Shown here one piece after another: positions 42,114 to 51,298 of a stretch of 64,000 nt of DNA. The position numbers were made by a program, and so were the translations under genes. Under the pieces are notes generated by a model, which was not told the DNA's origin, did not search any database, and was given only the letters and a program-made list of their open reading frames with translations. The stretch lies in contig NZ_CP071463.1 of NCBI RefSeq assembly GCF_017352095.1, positions 2,294,001 to 2,358,000 of the forward strand, written 5' to 3'. This DNA comes from Natrinema longum. Its GTDB lineage: Archaea > Halobacteriota > Halobacteria > Halobacteriales > Natrialbaceae. Positions within the stretch are counted from its first letter, which is position 1, and each line of letters begins with the position of its first letter.

Positions 42114-43154
42114 TCAGTCGCCCGTGACCGGGTCGCGCTCCCAGAACTCGCTGCCCTTCTGTAGTTTCGGGACCCACGTGTCTTTGGTCTTCGAGAGGAG
42201 GGCGACGCGGGAGGCCGGCACGCCCATCACTTCTTCGAAGCCGGGCATGTGTTCCCGAACGTCCTCGGCGAATTCGACGACCTCGTCGTGGTCGGGCATC
42301 GCGGATCGGTCGAGTCGGCCCCGCGAGTGACCGACGTGCATGTACGCCTTCAACTCGACGAAGTCGGGATCGGCCTGCTGGTAGAATCCGGCGTACCAGT
42401 CCGGATTGTGCATGTTCTCGCCCTTGACGAGCGTCGTCCGGAGCACGGTTCGGGTGTCGTCTTTCTCGGCGAGCACGTGCATCGTCTCGAGGAGGTTCTC
42501 CCAGGCGTCGTCCTCCATCGCGCCGACGACCTGATCGAAGGTGTGGCGCTCGGGGGCGTCGACGCTGACGTAGAGTTGGGTCGGGTCACACTCGCGGAGG
42601 ACCTCGGGGCGGGTGCCGTTCGAGACGAGGAAGGTGGTGATGTCCCGATCGTGGAAGGCCTCGATGAGTTCGGGCAGGTAGGGATAGAGGGTCGGCTCGC
42701 CGTCCAGCGAGATGGCGACGTGACGGGGCTCCATCGCCTGCTCGAACACCTCGCGAGGGACCTCCTCGTTGCCGCCAAAGCCCGAGAGCAACTTCTTCTG
42801 GAGGTCGATCGAGGCGTCGACCACCGCTTCGGGGTCGTCCCACTGGACGTCGTCCATCTCGTAGGAGTGGCCCTGATGATCGCGCCAGCAGAAGACACAG
42901 CGCTCGTTACACCGCACGACGGGGGTCATCTGGATACAGCGGTGGGATTCGATCCCGTAAAAGATGTTCTTGTAACACTTCCCCTCGCCGCGCATGGCGT
43001 TGGCCGTCCAGCCACAGGTCTGGGCGGCCGTGTGGTTCTCGCTGTGGTAGTCCGGACTCGAGACCTGTGCCGCTCCGCTACCGTCGCCGTCGGCAGCGTC
43101 GGTAGTGGTATCGGCGCTGGCCCCTTCGCGCCCGGGATTCGCGGAGTCGCTCAT
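42114..43154 (-). CDS. taw1: tRNA 4-demethylwyosine synthase (Taw1/TYW1)
   Basis: A 346-residue radical-SAM enzyme that builds the tricyclic wyosine base of tRNA-Phe from m1G and pyruvate. The SAM cluster motif is CNERCVFCW. An N-terminal segment has GKCYKNIFYGIESHRCIQMT, and the barrel has HVAISLDGEPTLYPYLPELI, VSNGTRPEVL and MHVGHSRGRLDRSAMPDHDE. The N-terminal about 35 residues are a polar variable leader. It is a single gene divergent from no close neighbour. Confidence 0.93.
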   Translation of the reverse strand: MSDSANPGREGASADTTTDAADGDGSGAAQVSSPDYHSENHTAAQTCGWTANAMRGEGKCYKNIFYGIESHRCIQMTPVVRCNERCVFCWRDHQGHSYEMDDVQWDDPEAVVDASIDLQKKLLSGFGGNEEVPREVFEQAMEPRHVAISLDGEPTLYPYLPELIEAFHDRDITTFLVSNGTRPEVLRECDPTQLYVSVDAPERHTFDQVVGAMEDDAWENLLETMHVLAEKDDTRTVLRTTLVKGENMHNPDWYAGFYQQADPDFVELKAYMHVGHSRGRLDRSAMPDHDEVVEFAEDVREHMPGFEEVMGVPASRVALLSKTKDTWVPKLQKGSEFWERDPVTGD

Positions 43155-43229
43155 GTTGCCAGTCGTTGCATCGGCGAGGGCAAAAGGCGTGTGGTCGGTG
43201 GCTCCCGATCGGCGGTCGCGCCCGGCGAC

Positions 43230-43565
43230 CTACTCCTCGCCGCGGCGCTCCCTCGAGGACTCGTCGTCGGGACCGTTCGGGAGCGCGTGTGGATCGGCGG
43301 GCTCGTCGCCGTGTCTGGCGTCGTCCCGCTCGAACAGGTACAGCGCCGGGCCCGCGATGACGATCACGAGTAAGCCGGGAATCGGCACGTCCGGGGGGCC
43401 CAGGTACACGGCGAGCCCGCTCCCGCAGGTGACGACCACGAGGGCGGCCCACAGTCCCGGTCGCGAGAGCGCGAGCCGGGTCGCGTCCCGGTAGACGGCG
43501 ACTCCACAGCCGAGGACGATCGCGAACCCCACGACGGCGACGGCGGCCGCCTGTAGCGTGCCCAT
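43230..43565 (-). CDS. Small membrane protein
   Basis: A 111-residue protein with three hydrophobic helices (AAAVAVVGFAIVLGCGVAVY, LWAALVVVTCGSGLAVYLGP, IPGLLVIVIAGPALYLFE) and a polar acidic C-terminal tail (DDESSRERRGEE). No known family is recognised. It lies upstream of taw1 in the same orientation. Confidence 0.7.
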   Translation of the reverse strand: MGTLQAAAVAVVGFAIVLGCGVAVYRDATRLALSRPGLWAALVVVTCGSGLAVYLGPPDVPIPGLLVIVIAGPALYLFERDDARHGDEPADPHALPNGPDDESSRERRGEE

Positions 43566-43823
43566 AGTCGAGTCGTACCGCCGGCTGTAAGTCAGTGTGA
43601 CGATTCGCCGGGTCGCTCGCCGCGTTTGCGACGTGCCCAGTCACGTCCGGTGCCCCGTCTCCGGGAATACGGGACCGGCGTCTGCAGCCCGATTCCGGAC
43701 GCGAGATCGGGCTTCGAGGGCGGTGGACGGTGACCGGCATGCTCGAGCGCTCTCGTCGCCGTTCCGTGCCCGCTTCCGTACGAAAGCCGCGTGTTCTTCC
43801 GCGCGCCGGCCCGACCGTCTCGT

Positions 43824-44189
43824 ATGATCGGTGCCTACACGGTCGGCAAGAAAGCGGTCACTTTCGGCTACAAACGATACGGGATTCCGGGCGCGGTCGC
43901 CTCGGGCGGCGCGGCGCTGGCGGGATATCTGATCGTTCGACGCGCCCTGAAATCGTCGACGAGCGACGGCCCCGTCGATTCGGCGATCGATGGCGGTGAG
44001 ATTCAGTCCGCGGTCGAGGAGACGGGACTGAGCGCGGTCACCGAGAAAGAAACCCTCGATCGGGCCATCGACGAGGAGCAAGTCGGCACCGGGTTCGACA
44101 TGGACGACGTTCGGTCCTCGGCCGAGGACGAAACCGACGAGTTCGCCGACAGCACGGGCGGGAACGACTCGAGCACGGGGAGTAGCTAA
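43824..44189 (+). CDS. Hypothetical haloarchaeal protein with one membrane segment
   Basis: A 121-residue protein whose first 40 residues hold a glycine-rich hydrophobic helix (GIPGAVASGGAALAGYLIVR) after a basic start (MIGAYTVGKKAVTFGYKRY). The rest is acidic and low in complexity (FDMDDVRSSAEDETDEFADS). No function is known. Confidence 0.65.
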   Translation: MIGAYTVGKKAVTFGYKRYGIPGAVASGGAALAGYLIVRRALKSSTSDGPVDSAIDGGEIQSAVEETGLSAVTEKETLDRAIDEEQVGTGFDMDDVRSSAEDETDEFADSTGGNDSSTGSS

Positions 44190-44225
44190 CGAGAGCGATT
44201 CCGTCGTCGATCGAAGCGACCGATC

Positions 44226-45230
44226 TCAGGGCTCGTAGTGTTGGCGGTGAACGACCCGTTCGTCGTCCCCGTCGATCGCGGTCACGACGATCTGGTCGCC
44301 GTCCGGATTCAGTTCGACGGTTCCGGTCGCGCCCGCCCAGGTCGACGAGGCCGCGCCGGTTTCGTCGTTGTAGAATTCCATCTCCGTGCCGGCGATCGTC
44401 GACTCGATGCGAACGGTGTCGGCGTCGACGCCCGGGGAGTCGGTGAGGTGGACCCGTGCCCACTCCGTCTCCTCGCCGAGATTGTCCTGGTCGAACTCCC
44501 AGTCGATCTTCGCGACGACGTCGTTCTCCTCGTCTTCGATTGGCTCTTCGAACGCCTCCGTCGGATCCGCCGGCGTCTCGTCTTCGGTACCGACGAAGAA
44601 GACCTTCCACTCCTCGTCCTCCGTGACGAACACCCACACGTCGAGGTCTTCGGCCTCGAGGTCGTCGGACGCAACCTCGACGATCGCGATCTCTTCCGAG
44701 CCGATCGCCTCGGCGAGCCCGTCGTCTTCGAACCAGAACTCGACGAACTCCAGGTCGGAGACGTCCTCGACGGCGGCGTCCTCGGCCACGCGTTCGATCT
44801 CGTAACCGTCGACGTCCGCGTAGGCGTCGCCCTGGAACTCCCAGCCGGCCTCTTCCCAGTCACCGGGATGAAGCGGACTCGAGCCGTGGCTGAGCGTCGC
44901 GATCGTCTCGGTGTCTTCGGCGGCGGCCGCATCGAGATAGTCGTCGATGAGTGGCCGCAGTTCGTCCTCGAGAGCCGCCGGTTCGTCGCTGTCCGCGTCG
45001 TCACCTTCGGCGTTCGTCGAGTCGTCGTCGCTACTCGAGCCGTCATCAGTCGAGCCGTCGTCGCCGGCCGCGTCGTCGTCGGCAGTGAGCGTGTCGCCCA
45101 GGCATCCGGCGGTGGTCAGTACTGTCGTGACCGCACCGCCCTGGAGGACGCGCCGCCGGCTCACGGCGGTGGTCGTCGTCGATGACTCGCTATCGCGCTG
45201 TCGGGGGGACCGATTTCGGAGTCCGAACAT
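44226..45230 (-). CDS. Tat-exported lipoprotein of unknown function
   Basis: A 334-residue protein with a twin-arginine signal and lipobox: SRRRVLQGGAVTTVLTTAGC. The mature part begins with an Asp/Ser/Gly-rich linker, typical of halophile surface lipoproteins. A domain follows that starts with ELRPLIDDYLDAAAAEDTET and includes EIERVAEDAAVEDVSDLEFV, a nuclear-transport-factor-2-like or DUF-type layout I cannot name. It should be anchored outside the membrane through a lipid-modified Cys. Confidence 0.75.
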   Translation of the reverse strand: MFGLRNRSPRQRDSESSTTTTAVSRRRVLQGGAVTTVLTTAGCLGDTLTADDDAAGDDGSTDDGSSSDDDSTNAEGDDADSDEPAALEDELRPLIDDYLDAAAAEDTETIATLSHGSSPLHPGDWEEAGWEFQGDAYADVDGYEIERVAEDAAVEDVSDLEFVEFWFEDDGLAEAIGSEEIAIVEVASDDLEAEDLDVWVFVTEDEEWKVFFVGTEDETPADPTEAFEEPIEDEENDVVAKIDWEFDQDNLGEETEWARVHLTDSPGVDADTVRIESTIAGTEMEFYNDETGAASSTWAGATGTVELNPDGDQIVVTAIDGDDERVVHRQHYEP

Positions 45231-45509
45231 TGCAGTTGCCCCGAGCAGTCACGGATACGTAAACCCGGATCCGAATTTCGCGGCCGCGAACCGCCGATTC
45301 ACGGCCGCGAAACGGCAGCTCACGGCACTCGAGCCGAACTCCTCCTCGACGGGGCAGGTCCCCGCTGTGGAGGGCACTCCGGACCGAAATGGGATCGTGG
45401 ACTGCCGGGACAGCCGCGAGACTGGTGGGGGGACGGCCCTCCTGCCGGACGGAACGGGTCGGATAGCGATCGCGCTCGAGGCGCGGTCGGACGGTACGGA
45501 GACGACACG

Positions 45510-46271
45510 TCAACCCACCGTCTTTCGTTCCGTCTCGACGTGATCGACGTACGAACTCACGACCGTTTCGATGATCCGTTCGCCGGCTTCGGCGGTTGCC
45601 TCGTTTGGATCTCCGAGCACGCCGTTCTCGGTGATGGTTTTGAACCCCTCGCTGAGTAGGCGAGCGGTCGCAATCGACCCTTCGTGACCGCGCTCGAGGT
45701 TCTCCGTTCTGACCAGCCCCTCCTCGAGTGCTAACACGATCGCCGTCTCGGCCGCCCCGGCGTGAATCACGTCTTGGTCGTATTCGATGCCTGCCTCACT
45801 GAGCCCCTCGTTCAGTAGCTGCATGTGTTCGTCGAGGTCGGCAAGCGGAATCACGCTGGCGTCGATCTCACGTGCTATATCCGGTGTGACGGTCTTGACT
45901 GGGCCGAAGTTGCCGCCGTGAGTCGGCACCAATACGATGTGCTCGAAGCCGTGTTCGTCGAGCGAGCGGCAATACGAGCGAATCACGTCCATCAGCGTTT
46001 CGGGAGGGACTGTAATCGTGCCAGGGAACTCCATATGGTGGCCGGAACAGCCAGGGCGGATCGTGGGTGCAGCGAGAGCATCGCCGAGTTCCCTCGCGAT
46101 CCGACGAGAGAGTTCGTCCCCGTCCAGCGTGTCCATATTCAGCGGCAGATGTGGCCCGTGCTGTTCGATCGAGCCGATAGCCACGATCGCCGTCCGCGTC
46201 CCGTTTTCGAGTGCCGATTCGACCTCCGGCCATACCATCTCCTCGAGGAGTAGTGACCGACGAGAAGACAT
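45510..46271 (-). CDS. Creatininase family amidohydrolase
   Basis: A 253-residue metal-dependent hydrolase with the family motif IVAIGSIEQHGPHLPLNMDT (Glu, His and Asp metal ligands), GCSGHHMEFPGTITV, VPTHGGNFGPVKTV and HAGAAETAIVLALE. The family includes creatininase, MftE-type peptidases and formamide-ring hydrolases. Nothing nearby fixes the substrate. Confidence 0.88.
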   Translation of the reverse strand: MSSRRSLLLEEMVWPEVESALENGTRTAIVAIGSIEQHGPHLPLNMDTLDGDELSRRIARELGDALAAPTIRPGCSGHHMEFPGTITVPPETLMDVIRSYCRSLDEHGFEHIVLVPTHGGNFGPVKTVTPDIAREIDASVIPLADLDEHMQLLNEGLSEAGIEYDQDVIHAGAAETAIVLALEEGLVRTENLERGHEGSIATARLLSEGFKTITENGVLGDPNEATAEAGERIIETVVSSYVDHVETERKTVG

Positions 46272-46421
46272 GCGTTCGGTCTTATTTCAGCTGGAGTGAA
46301 AACCTTGTGGGAGAACGGTGCGTGAGATGGGAGTACGGTAATCGAATACTGCTCGTGGTGGCGTCGTTGCACCCGACGACTGCCCTCTCGCGGGCGATCT
46401 ATCGGTGTCCGCTCGTCTCGG

Positions 46422-46871
46422 TCAGGTGTCGGCCGTGACGATGTCGCGTGCGAGGGGGTATTCCCACGGCGTCCCGAAGATCGCTTTGACCGTGGCGATC
46501 GCCGTAAAGAGGCCCGTGAGCAGCCACGCGAACCCTGCTGCCAGCAACAGTACCGTTCCGACGAGGCCGGCGACCGTCTCGAGCGGTGTGGGAAGCACCG
46601 ACAACTCCATCGCCTCGCCGGCGACCGTCAGCTCGTCGGCACCGAGGAGGAACGTCACGACGGCGACGACGCTGAGGACGAGGATCGAGAGGTGCCAGTT
46701 GAGCGCGTTTCGCGCGTTCGCCCTCGTAAACTCGTTCGTCGAGACGACGTAGACGAAGCCGGCACCGATGATCCCAGTGAAGAGGGCCAGCGGATGGACG
46801 GCGATTCCGGCGATCGAACGGTCAGCGAGCAGTTCCGGTCCGTGATTCGGCGTCTGTGTGTTCGAGGACAT
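46422..46871 (-). CDS. DUF4870-type membrane protein
   Basis: A 149-residue protein with three or four membrane helices. The DUF4870 signature of an ARNALNW-type motif is present (FTRANARNALNWHLSILVLS), followed by LETVAGLVGTVLLLAAGFAW. The function is unknown. It is followed on the same strand by no close partner; the winged-helix membrane gene lies upstream. Confidence 0.8.
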   Translation of the reverse strand: MSSNTQTPNHGPELLADRSIAGIAVHPLALFTGIIGAGFVYVVSTNEFTRANARNALNWHLSILVLSVVAVVTFLLGADELTVAGEAMELSVLPTPLETVAGLVGTVLLLAAGFAWLLTGLFTAIATVKAIFGTPWEYPLARDIVTADT

Positions 46872-46917
46872 GCGTATCGTGTCTCTATCGTAATCGTCGG
46901 TCGGTCATCTCGTCGGT

Positions 46918-47535
46918 TCAGTCGGCCGAGAGCGCGTCGAGCGGGCCGTCTCGGGAACGCACCCAGCGTGCCAGCCGTTCGGTGAGCAACAACAGGAGGC
47001 TGATCCCGAGCAGGTCGGCGGCCGTATCCCAGAGGACGATATCGCTCTGCGTGCCGATATCCGCGCCGACGACGGTCAGTACGCCGCCGAGCGCGAACGC
47101 CACGAGCGTCAACTGGAACCCGGCGAGCACGAGCGTCCGGATGCCGGCCGTATCCCGCATCGTGAGAAAGTCCCGCGTGGAGAGCCGGTCCAGCGGGGAG
47201 TCGGTCACGAGCGCCCGTTTCCCCTCCGGCGACAGGGGCCAGTCCGACTCCGGATAATCGATGTAGTACAGCGTCACCGACTCCGGATACGTCTCGGTGG
47301 CGACGACGTCGATCTCCTGTAATTCGTTGAGGCGGTTCCGAACGGTCGCCTTGCTGATGTCCGGCTTGACGCGCGCTTGCAGCTGTCGAATCGAGAAGAA
47401 CGGCCGCTCGGACTCGAACATCGTCTCGACGACGTGCTGTTGGGTCAACGTGTTGTCGAGGTTCCTGTCGATCCGGTCGTCGATCCAGTTCGGAAGGGCG
47501 GACACGGTAGTTCGGATTGTCTCCAGGAGGGACAT
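46918..47535 (-). CDS. Winged-helix regulator with a membrane anchor
   Basis: A 205-residue protein. Residues about 25-110 form a winged helix (NTLTQQHVVETMFESERPFF, KATVRNRLNELQEIDVVATE). The C-terminal half has two membrane helices (IRTLVLAGFQLTLVAFALGG, TAADLLGISLLLLLTERLAR). Membrane-bound one-component regulators of this kind are common in haloarchaea. The target is unknown. Confidence 0.78.
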   Translation of the reverse strand: MSLLETIRTTVSALPNWIDDRIDRNLDNTLTQQHVVETMFESERPFFSIRQLQARVKPDISKATVRNRLNELQEIDVVATETYPESVTLYYIDYPESDWPLSPEGKRALVTDSPLDRLSTRDFLTMRDTAGIRTLVLAGFQLTLVAFALGGVLTVVGADIGTQSDIVLWDTAADLLGISLLLLLTERLARWVRSRDGPLDALSAD

Positions 47536-47592
47536 AAAAGTAGGAGCGCATTTCGCGGCCGTGAATCAGCGGTTCGCGGCCCCGAAACCCCG

Positions 47593-48276
47593 TCACATCG
47601 TTCCGCGAACCCGCTCGAGGACGGCGAGGGTCCCGTCGGCGTGGCGTTCCTCGAGTACCTCGTCTGCGGCCGCTTTCGCCGCCTCGTCGGCGTTTCCGAC
47701 AGCGAACCCGCGACCGACGGTCTCGAACGTCGAGACGTCGTTGATCGAGTCACCGACGGCGACGCAGTCCGCGAGGTCGACCCCGACGTGATCGGCGATC
47801 CGCGCGATCCCCTCGCCTTTGTTCGGGTCGGCGTCCTTGACGTGGTAGGCATAACCCGTGTCGATCACCTCGAGGCCGTACTCGGCGGCGATCTCGCGCA
47901 GCGGTTCGATCGGCTGCTCGAGATTGACGGCGATTTCGGTCTCGCGCCAGCGGTTGACCGTATCTTCCGTGCCCCAGCCGAGGTCGTAGCCGGCGGCCCG
48001 GTACTCCTCGACGACCGCTCTGGCGGCCTCCCGATCGGCGGTGAAGAAGACGTCGTCGCCGGTGTAGACGACGCCGCCGTTTTCCGCGACGACGAGTTCG
48101 GGGATCCCGACGAAGTGACAGAGGGCGACGGGATAGGGGAAGGCCTTTCCGGTGGCGATCACGACGGGCGCGTCCCACTCCCGGAGGGGGTCGAAAACGC
48201 GGGGATCGATTCCCCACCCCTCGAGGCGGGTCAGCGTGCCGTCGATGTCGAGGACGAGCGGCGGGTCGGCTCTCAT
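47593..48276 (-). CDS. pgp: Phosphoglycolate phosphatase (archaeal HAD family)
   Basis: A 227-residue HAD hydrolase with motif I LVLDIDGTLTRL, motif II VVIATGK, a Lys in HVKDADPNKGEGIARIADHV and motif IV VAVGDSINDVSTFE. It matches archaeal phosphoglycolate phosphatases/sucrose-phosphatase-like enzymes in length and order. I chose the start at 48276 (MRADPPLVLDIDG), 31 codons inside the longest frame. Confidence 0.88.
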   Translation of the reverse strand: MRADPPLVLDIDGTLTRLEGWGIDPRVFDPLREWDAPVVIATGKAFPYPVALCHFVGIPELVVAENGGVVYTGDDVFFTADREAARAVVEEYRAAGYDLGWGTEDTVNRWRETEIAVNLEQPIEPLREIAAEYGLEVIDTGYAYHVKDADPNKGEGIARIADHVGVDLADCVAVGDSINDVSTFETVGRGFAVGNADEAAKAAADEVLEERHADGTLAVLERVRGTM

Positions 48277-48384
48277 GGCCGGTACTCGAGGGCTGAGTGC
48301 CCTAAAAGAGTCGGTTGCGTCGAGGCGAGTCTCGACGGGTGGCCGTCCCATCGCCTCGGGAGCGGCCACGCCGGTCGAGATCGT

Positions 48385-49461
48385 CTAGAGGGCGAGATAG
48401 CCCGCGTTAGGCAACAGCCCGGCTAGATAGAGGAGCCCGAGCACGAACATGAACGCCGCGATCGCCATCGCCGGCGGGTCGACGTGCGTCCCGGAGTGGG
48501 AGTAGAACACGCGCTGACTCAGTTCGCCGACGAGGCCGCTGATCGCGCCGAACGCGCCGGCGGCGAGCAGTGCGGCCGGCTCGCTGCCGATGGCGGGCAT
48601 CGCGATGACCGCACCCACGGCACCCAGGAGCGTGATGTGGTGGGTAACCGGAATCTTCTCCACGCCGAGGTTGAGGAACAACAGGCTCATCGCGGAAATC
48701 GCGTAGCCCATGAAGATACTCCCCGTCCTGAGCCAGATGAAGCCGCCGAGCAGCCCCCCGACGAGACCGATCGCGGTCACGCCGGACCACTTGTACTGGT
48801 GGGGCAGCCAGGGTTCGGTCGCCAGCCGACTCGTCTCGGTGCCGCCGTCGGCCGCCACGCGTTTCTCCTCGCGTTCGAACGGAGACATGTCGAGAAGGCT
48901 CGAGCCGCCGACCTTGCCGACGATCGGGTAGCCGAACACGATGCGGGCGAGGAACGCTGTCGCGACGACCGAGAGCGCGATGTTGTCCGTCGGGAACCCG
49001 AGACCGCCCATAACCCGGGTGATGAGCATCCCGACGACGCCGAAGATCGCACCGACTGCGAGGATGTCGGGTTTGGTTCCGAACGCGTACAGGATGTTCT
49101 TCCCGAAGTGGTAATCCCAGTCGTCGGGCTCCATCTCGGGATACTTCCGACCGGCGTAGGCAGTCGCGGCGACGCCGCCGGCGAAGGCGATGTGGGGGCC
49201 GGTGACCGCGCCGAAGCCGATCGTTCCGGTCACACCGGTCGCGATATCTCCTGCTCCGGCGACGTCGAGGCTACTACCGATTTCTCGCTGCAGAATGGCG
49301 ATCCCTTCGCCGAGGAAGACGACGAAGCCCGTGAAGACGAACGAGGGCAACGCACCGAGCGCCGCACCGAACGCGCCGCCGGCGAGGGAAGCGATGAGCA
49401 GCACGGCGAACCGCTCGAATTCCATGCCGATGACTGGTACCTGGAGGAGCGTCCCGTACAT
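48385..49461 (-). CDS. GlpX-like membrane protein, putative glycerol uptake factor
   Basis: A 358-residue protein with about nine hydrophobic segments (FAVLLIASLAGGAFGAALGA, SFVFTGFVVFLGEGIAILQR, AVGAIFGVVGMLITRVMGGL, ITAIGLVGGLLGGF-type stretches). Its start lies 4 bp after the glpK stop, so it is in the glpK operon. In Haloferax a membrane gene in this position is called glpX and has been proposed to take up glycerol; it is not related to bacterial GlpX phosphatase. The transport role is not proven. Confidence 0.75.
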   Translation of the reverse strand: MYGTLLQVPVIGMEFERFAVLLIASLAGGAFGAALGALPSFVFTGFVVFLGEGIAILQREIGSSLDVAGAGDIATGVTGTIGFGAVTGPHIAFAGGVAATAYAGRKYPEMEPDDWDYHFGKNILYAFGTKPDILAVGAIFGVVGMLITRVMGGLGFPTDNIALSVVATAFLARIVFGYPIVGKVGGSSLLDMSPFEREEKRVAADGGTETSRLATEPWLPHQYKWSGVTAIGLVGGLLGGFIWLRTGSIFMGYAISAMSLLFLNLGVEKIPVTHHITLLGAVGAVIAMPAIGSEPAALLAAGAFGAISGLVGELSQRVFYSHSGTHVDPPAMAIAAFMFVLGLLYLAGLLPNAGYLAL

Positions 49462-49465
49462 GGAA

Positions 49466-51007
49466 TTATTCCTCCGCGTCGCGTGCCCAGTCGCGCGATC
49501 GTTCGACGGCGTCGCTCCAGCGGTCGTACCGCCGGTCGGCCGTCTTCGAGTCCATCTTCGGCTCGAACTCCGCGTCGACCTGCCAGTTGCTCCGCAGTTC
49601 GTCGGGATCGCTCCAGTAGTCGACGGCGAGGCCGGCCGCGTAGGCCGAGCCAAGCGCCGTCGTCTCGTCGACGACCGGACGGACGATCTCCGAGCCGATG
49701 ATGTCCGACTGGAGCTGACAGAGGAAGTTGTTCTTGACCGCCCCGCCGTCGACCTTCAGCGAGCGCATCTCGATGCCCGAGTCCGCCTCCATCGCCTCCG
49801 CGACGTCGCGGGTCTGGTAGGCGATCGACTCGAGCGTCGCACGAACGACGTGTTCCTTCCGCGTGCCGCGGGTCATCCCGACGATGGTACCGCGTGCGCG
49901 CTGGTCCCAGTGGGGTGCACCCAGCCCGGTGAAGGCGGGGACGACGTAGACGCCGTCCGTCGAGTCGACGCTGCGGGCGAGTTCCGCCGTCTGGGCGGGG
50001 TTGTCGATCAGCGACATGTCCTCGAGCCACTCGATCGCCGCGCCCGTGATGAAGATCGATCCCTCGAGGGCGTACTGGACGTCTTCGCCCGAGCGCTGGA
50101 AGCCGATCGTCGTCAGGAGGCCGTGATCGCTCTCGACGGCCTCGCTACCGGTGTTCATCAGGAAGAACGAGCCGGTCCCGTAGGTGTTCTTCGCGTCGCC
50201 GGCATCGAAACAGGTCTGGCCGAACAGCGCCGCCTGCTGGTCGCCCAGCGCACCCGCAACCGGAACCTCGGCCTCGAGGAAGCCCTCGGGATCGGTCGCG
50301 CCGTAGGTGGCGTCGTCACTCGAGGGGCGGACCTCCGGCAGCATCTCCGCGGGGATGTCGAACTCCGCGAGCAGGTCGTCGTCCCACTCGAGGTCGTGAA
50401 TGTTGTACAGCATCGTCCGCGAGGCGTTCGTGACCTCGGTGATGTGCTCGCCCGTGAGGTTGTAGATCAACCACGTGTCGATCGTTCCGAACAGGACCTC
50501 GCCGTTCTCCGCGCGGTCGCGGATGTCCTCGGGGCGGGAGCGCTCGAGTTTGATCGGATCGGCGTTCTCGAGCAGCCACTCGGCTTTCGTCGCCGAGAAG
50601 TAGGCGTCGGCCTCGAGCCCGGTCTTCTCGCGGATGGTCTCGACGAGCCCGTCTTCTTCGAGTTGTTCGACGCGGTCGGTGGTTCGGCGGTCCTGCCAGA
50701 CGATGGCGTTGTGGACCGGCCGACCGGAGTCGGCGTCCCACAGCAGCGTCGTCTCGCGCTGGTTGGTCACGCCGATGGCCTCGAGCTGGTCCGGGCTGAC
50801 GCCTGCCTGCCCGAGCGCCTGCTGAATGACGTCTTTGGTGTTCTCCCAGATCTCCATCGGGTCGTGTTCGACCCAGCCCGGTTCCGGGTAGATCTGTTCG
50901 TGTTTCTCGTAGGCGTTCGCGACGACCTGCCCCTCGTGATCGAACACGATAAAGCGGGTCCCCGTCGTTCCCTGGTCTACTGCGCCGACGTAGGTATTCT
51001 CTGTCAT
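49466..51007 (-). CDS. glpK: Glycerol kinase
   Basis: A 513-residue FGGY kinase that phosphorylates glycerol to glycerol 3-phosphate. It begins YVGAVDQGTTGTRFIVFDHE and contains IGVTNQRETTLLWDADSGRP, TYGTGSFFLMNTG, VVPAFTGLGAPHWDQRARGT and LKVDGGAVKNNFLCQLQSDI. Length and motifs match bacterial and haloarchaeal GlpK. It is divergent from gpdABC, which oxidises its product, and is followed by the glpX-like gene. Confidence 0.96.
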   Translation of the reverse strand: MTENTYVGAVDQGTTGTRFIVFDHEGQVVANAYEKHEQIYPEPGWVEHDPMEIWENTKDVIQQALGQAGVSPDQLEAIGVTNQRETTLLWDADSGRPVHNAIVWQDRRTTDRVEQLEEDGLVETIREKTGLEADAYFSATKAEWLLENADPIKLERSRPEDIRDRAENGEVLFGTIDTWLIYNLTGEHITEVTNASRTMLYNIHDLEWDDDLLAEFDIPAEMLPEVRPSSDDATYGATDPEGFLEAEVPVAGALGDQQAALFGQTCFDAGDAKNTYGTGSFFLMNTGSEAVESDHGLLTTIGFQRSGEDVQYALEGSIFITGAAIEWLEDMSLIDNPAQTAELARSVDSTDGVYVVPAFTGLGAPHWDQRARGTIVGMTRGTRKEHVVRATLESIAYQTRDVAEAMEADSGIEMRSLKVDGGAVKNNFLCQLQSDIIGSEIVRPVVDETTALGSAYAAGLAVDYWSDPDELRSNWQVDAEFEPKMDSKTADRRYDRWSDAVERSRDWARDAEE

Positions 51008-51298
51008 TGGTGGTCACCCATACTTCCACGCGCCGTCTTTACTGCCGGGGGCGTGTCACTAGTAAACAACCCCTACGATCATTATAAATGTTTCCAAAGC
51101 CATAAATTACAGATCATATTGGTAACTATATCTGACTGTATCGTGCATTACGAACGATTTTCGGGGGCGGCTGATCCCGATATCGTCCGACGACGGTCCG
51201 AACTACCGCCGTGATTCTCGCTCCCGACCGATTGTTATGGCCGTTATCCTACCGCCGATAAAATAAAGATGCGGGTGTCCGTAGGGTCCAGTGACAGA
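51008..51298. promoter_or_regulatory. Divergent glpK / gpdA promoter region
   Basis: This 291-bp gap is clearly more AT-rich than its surroundings in 51050-51150. GATAAAATAAAG at 51257-51268 is a TATA element about 30 bp before the gpdA ATG at 51299. CATTTATAATG on the minus strand (about 51081-51091) is the best TATA candidate for glpK, implying a leader of about 50 nt. Coordinated regulation by glycerol is expected, but I could not identify an operator. Confidence 0.5.
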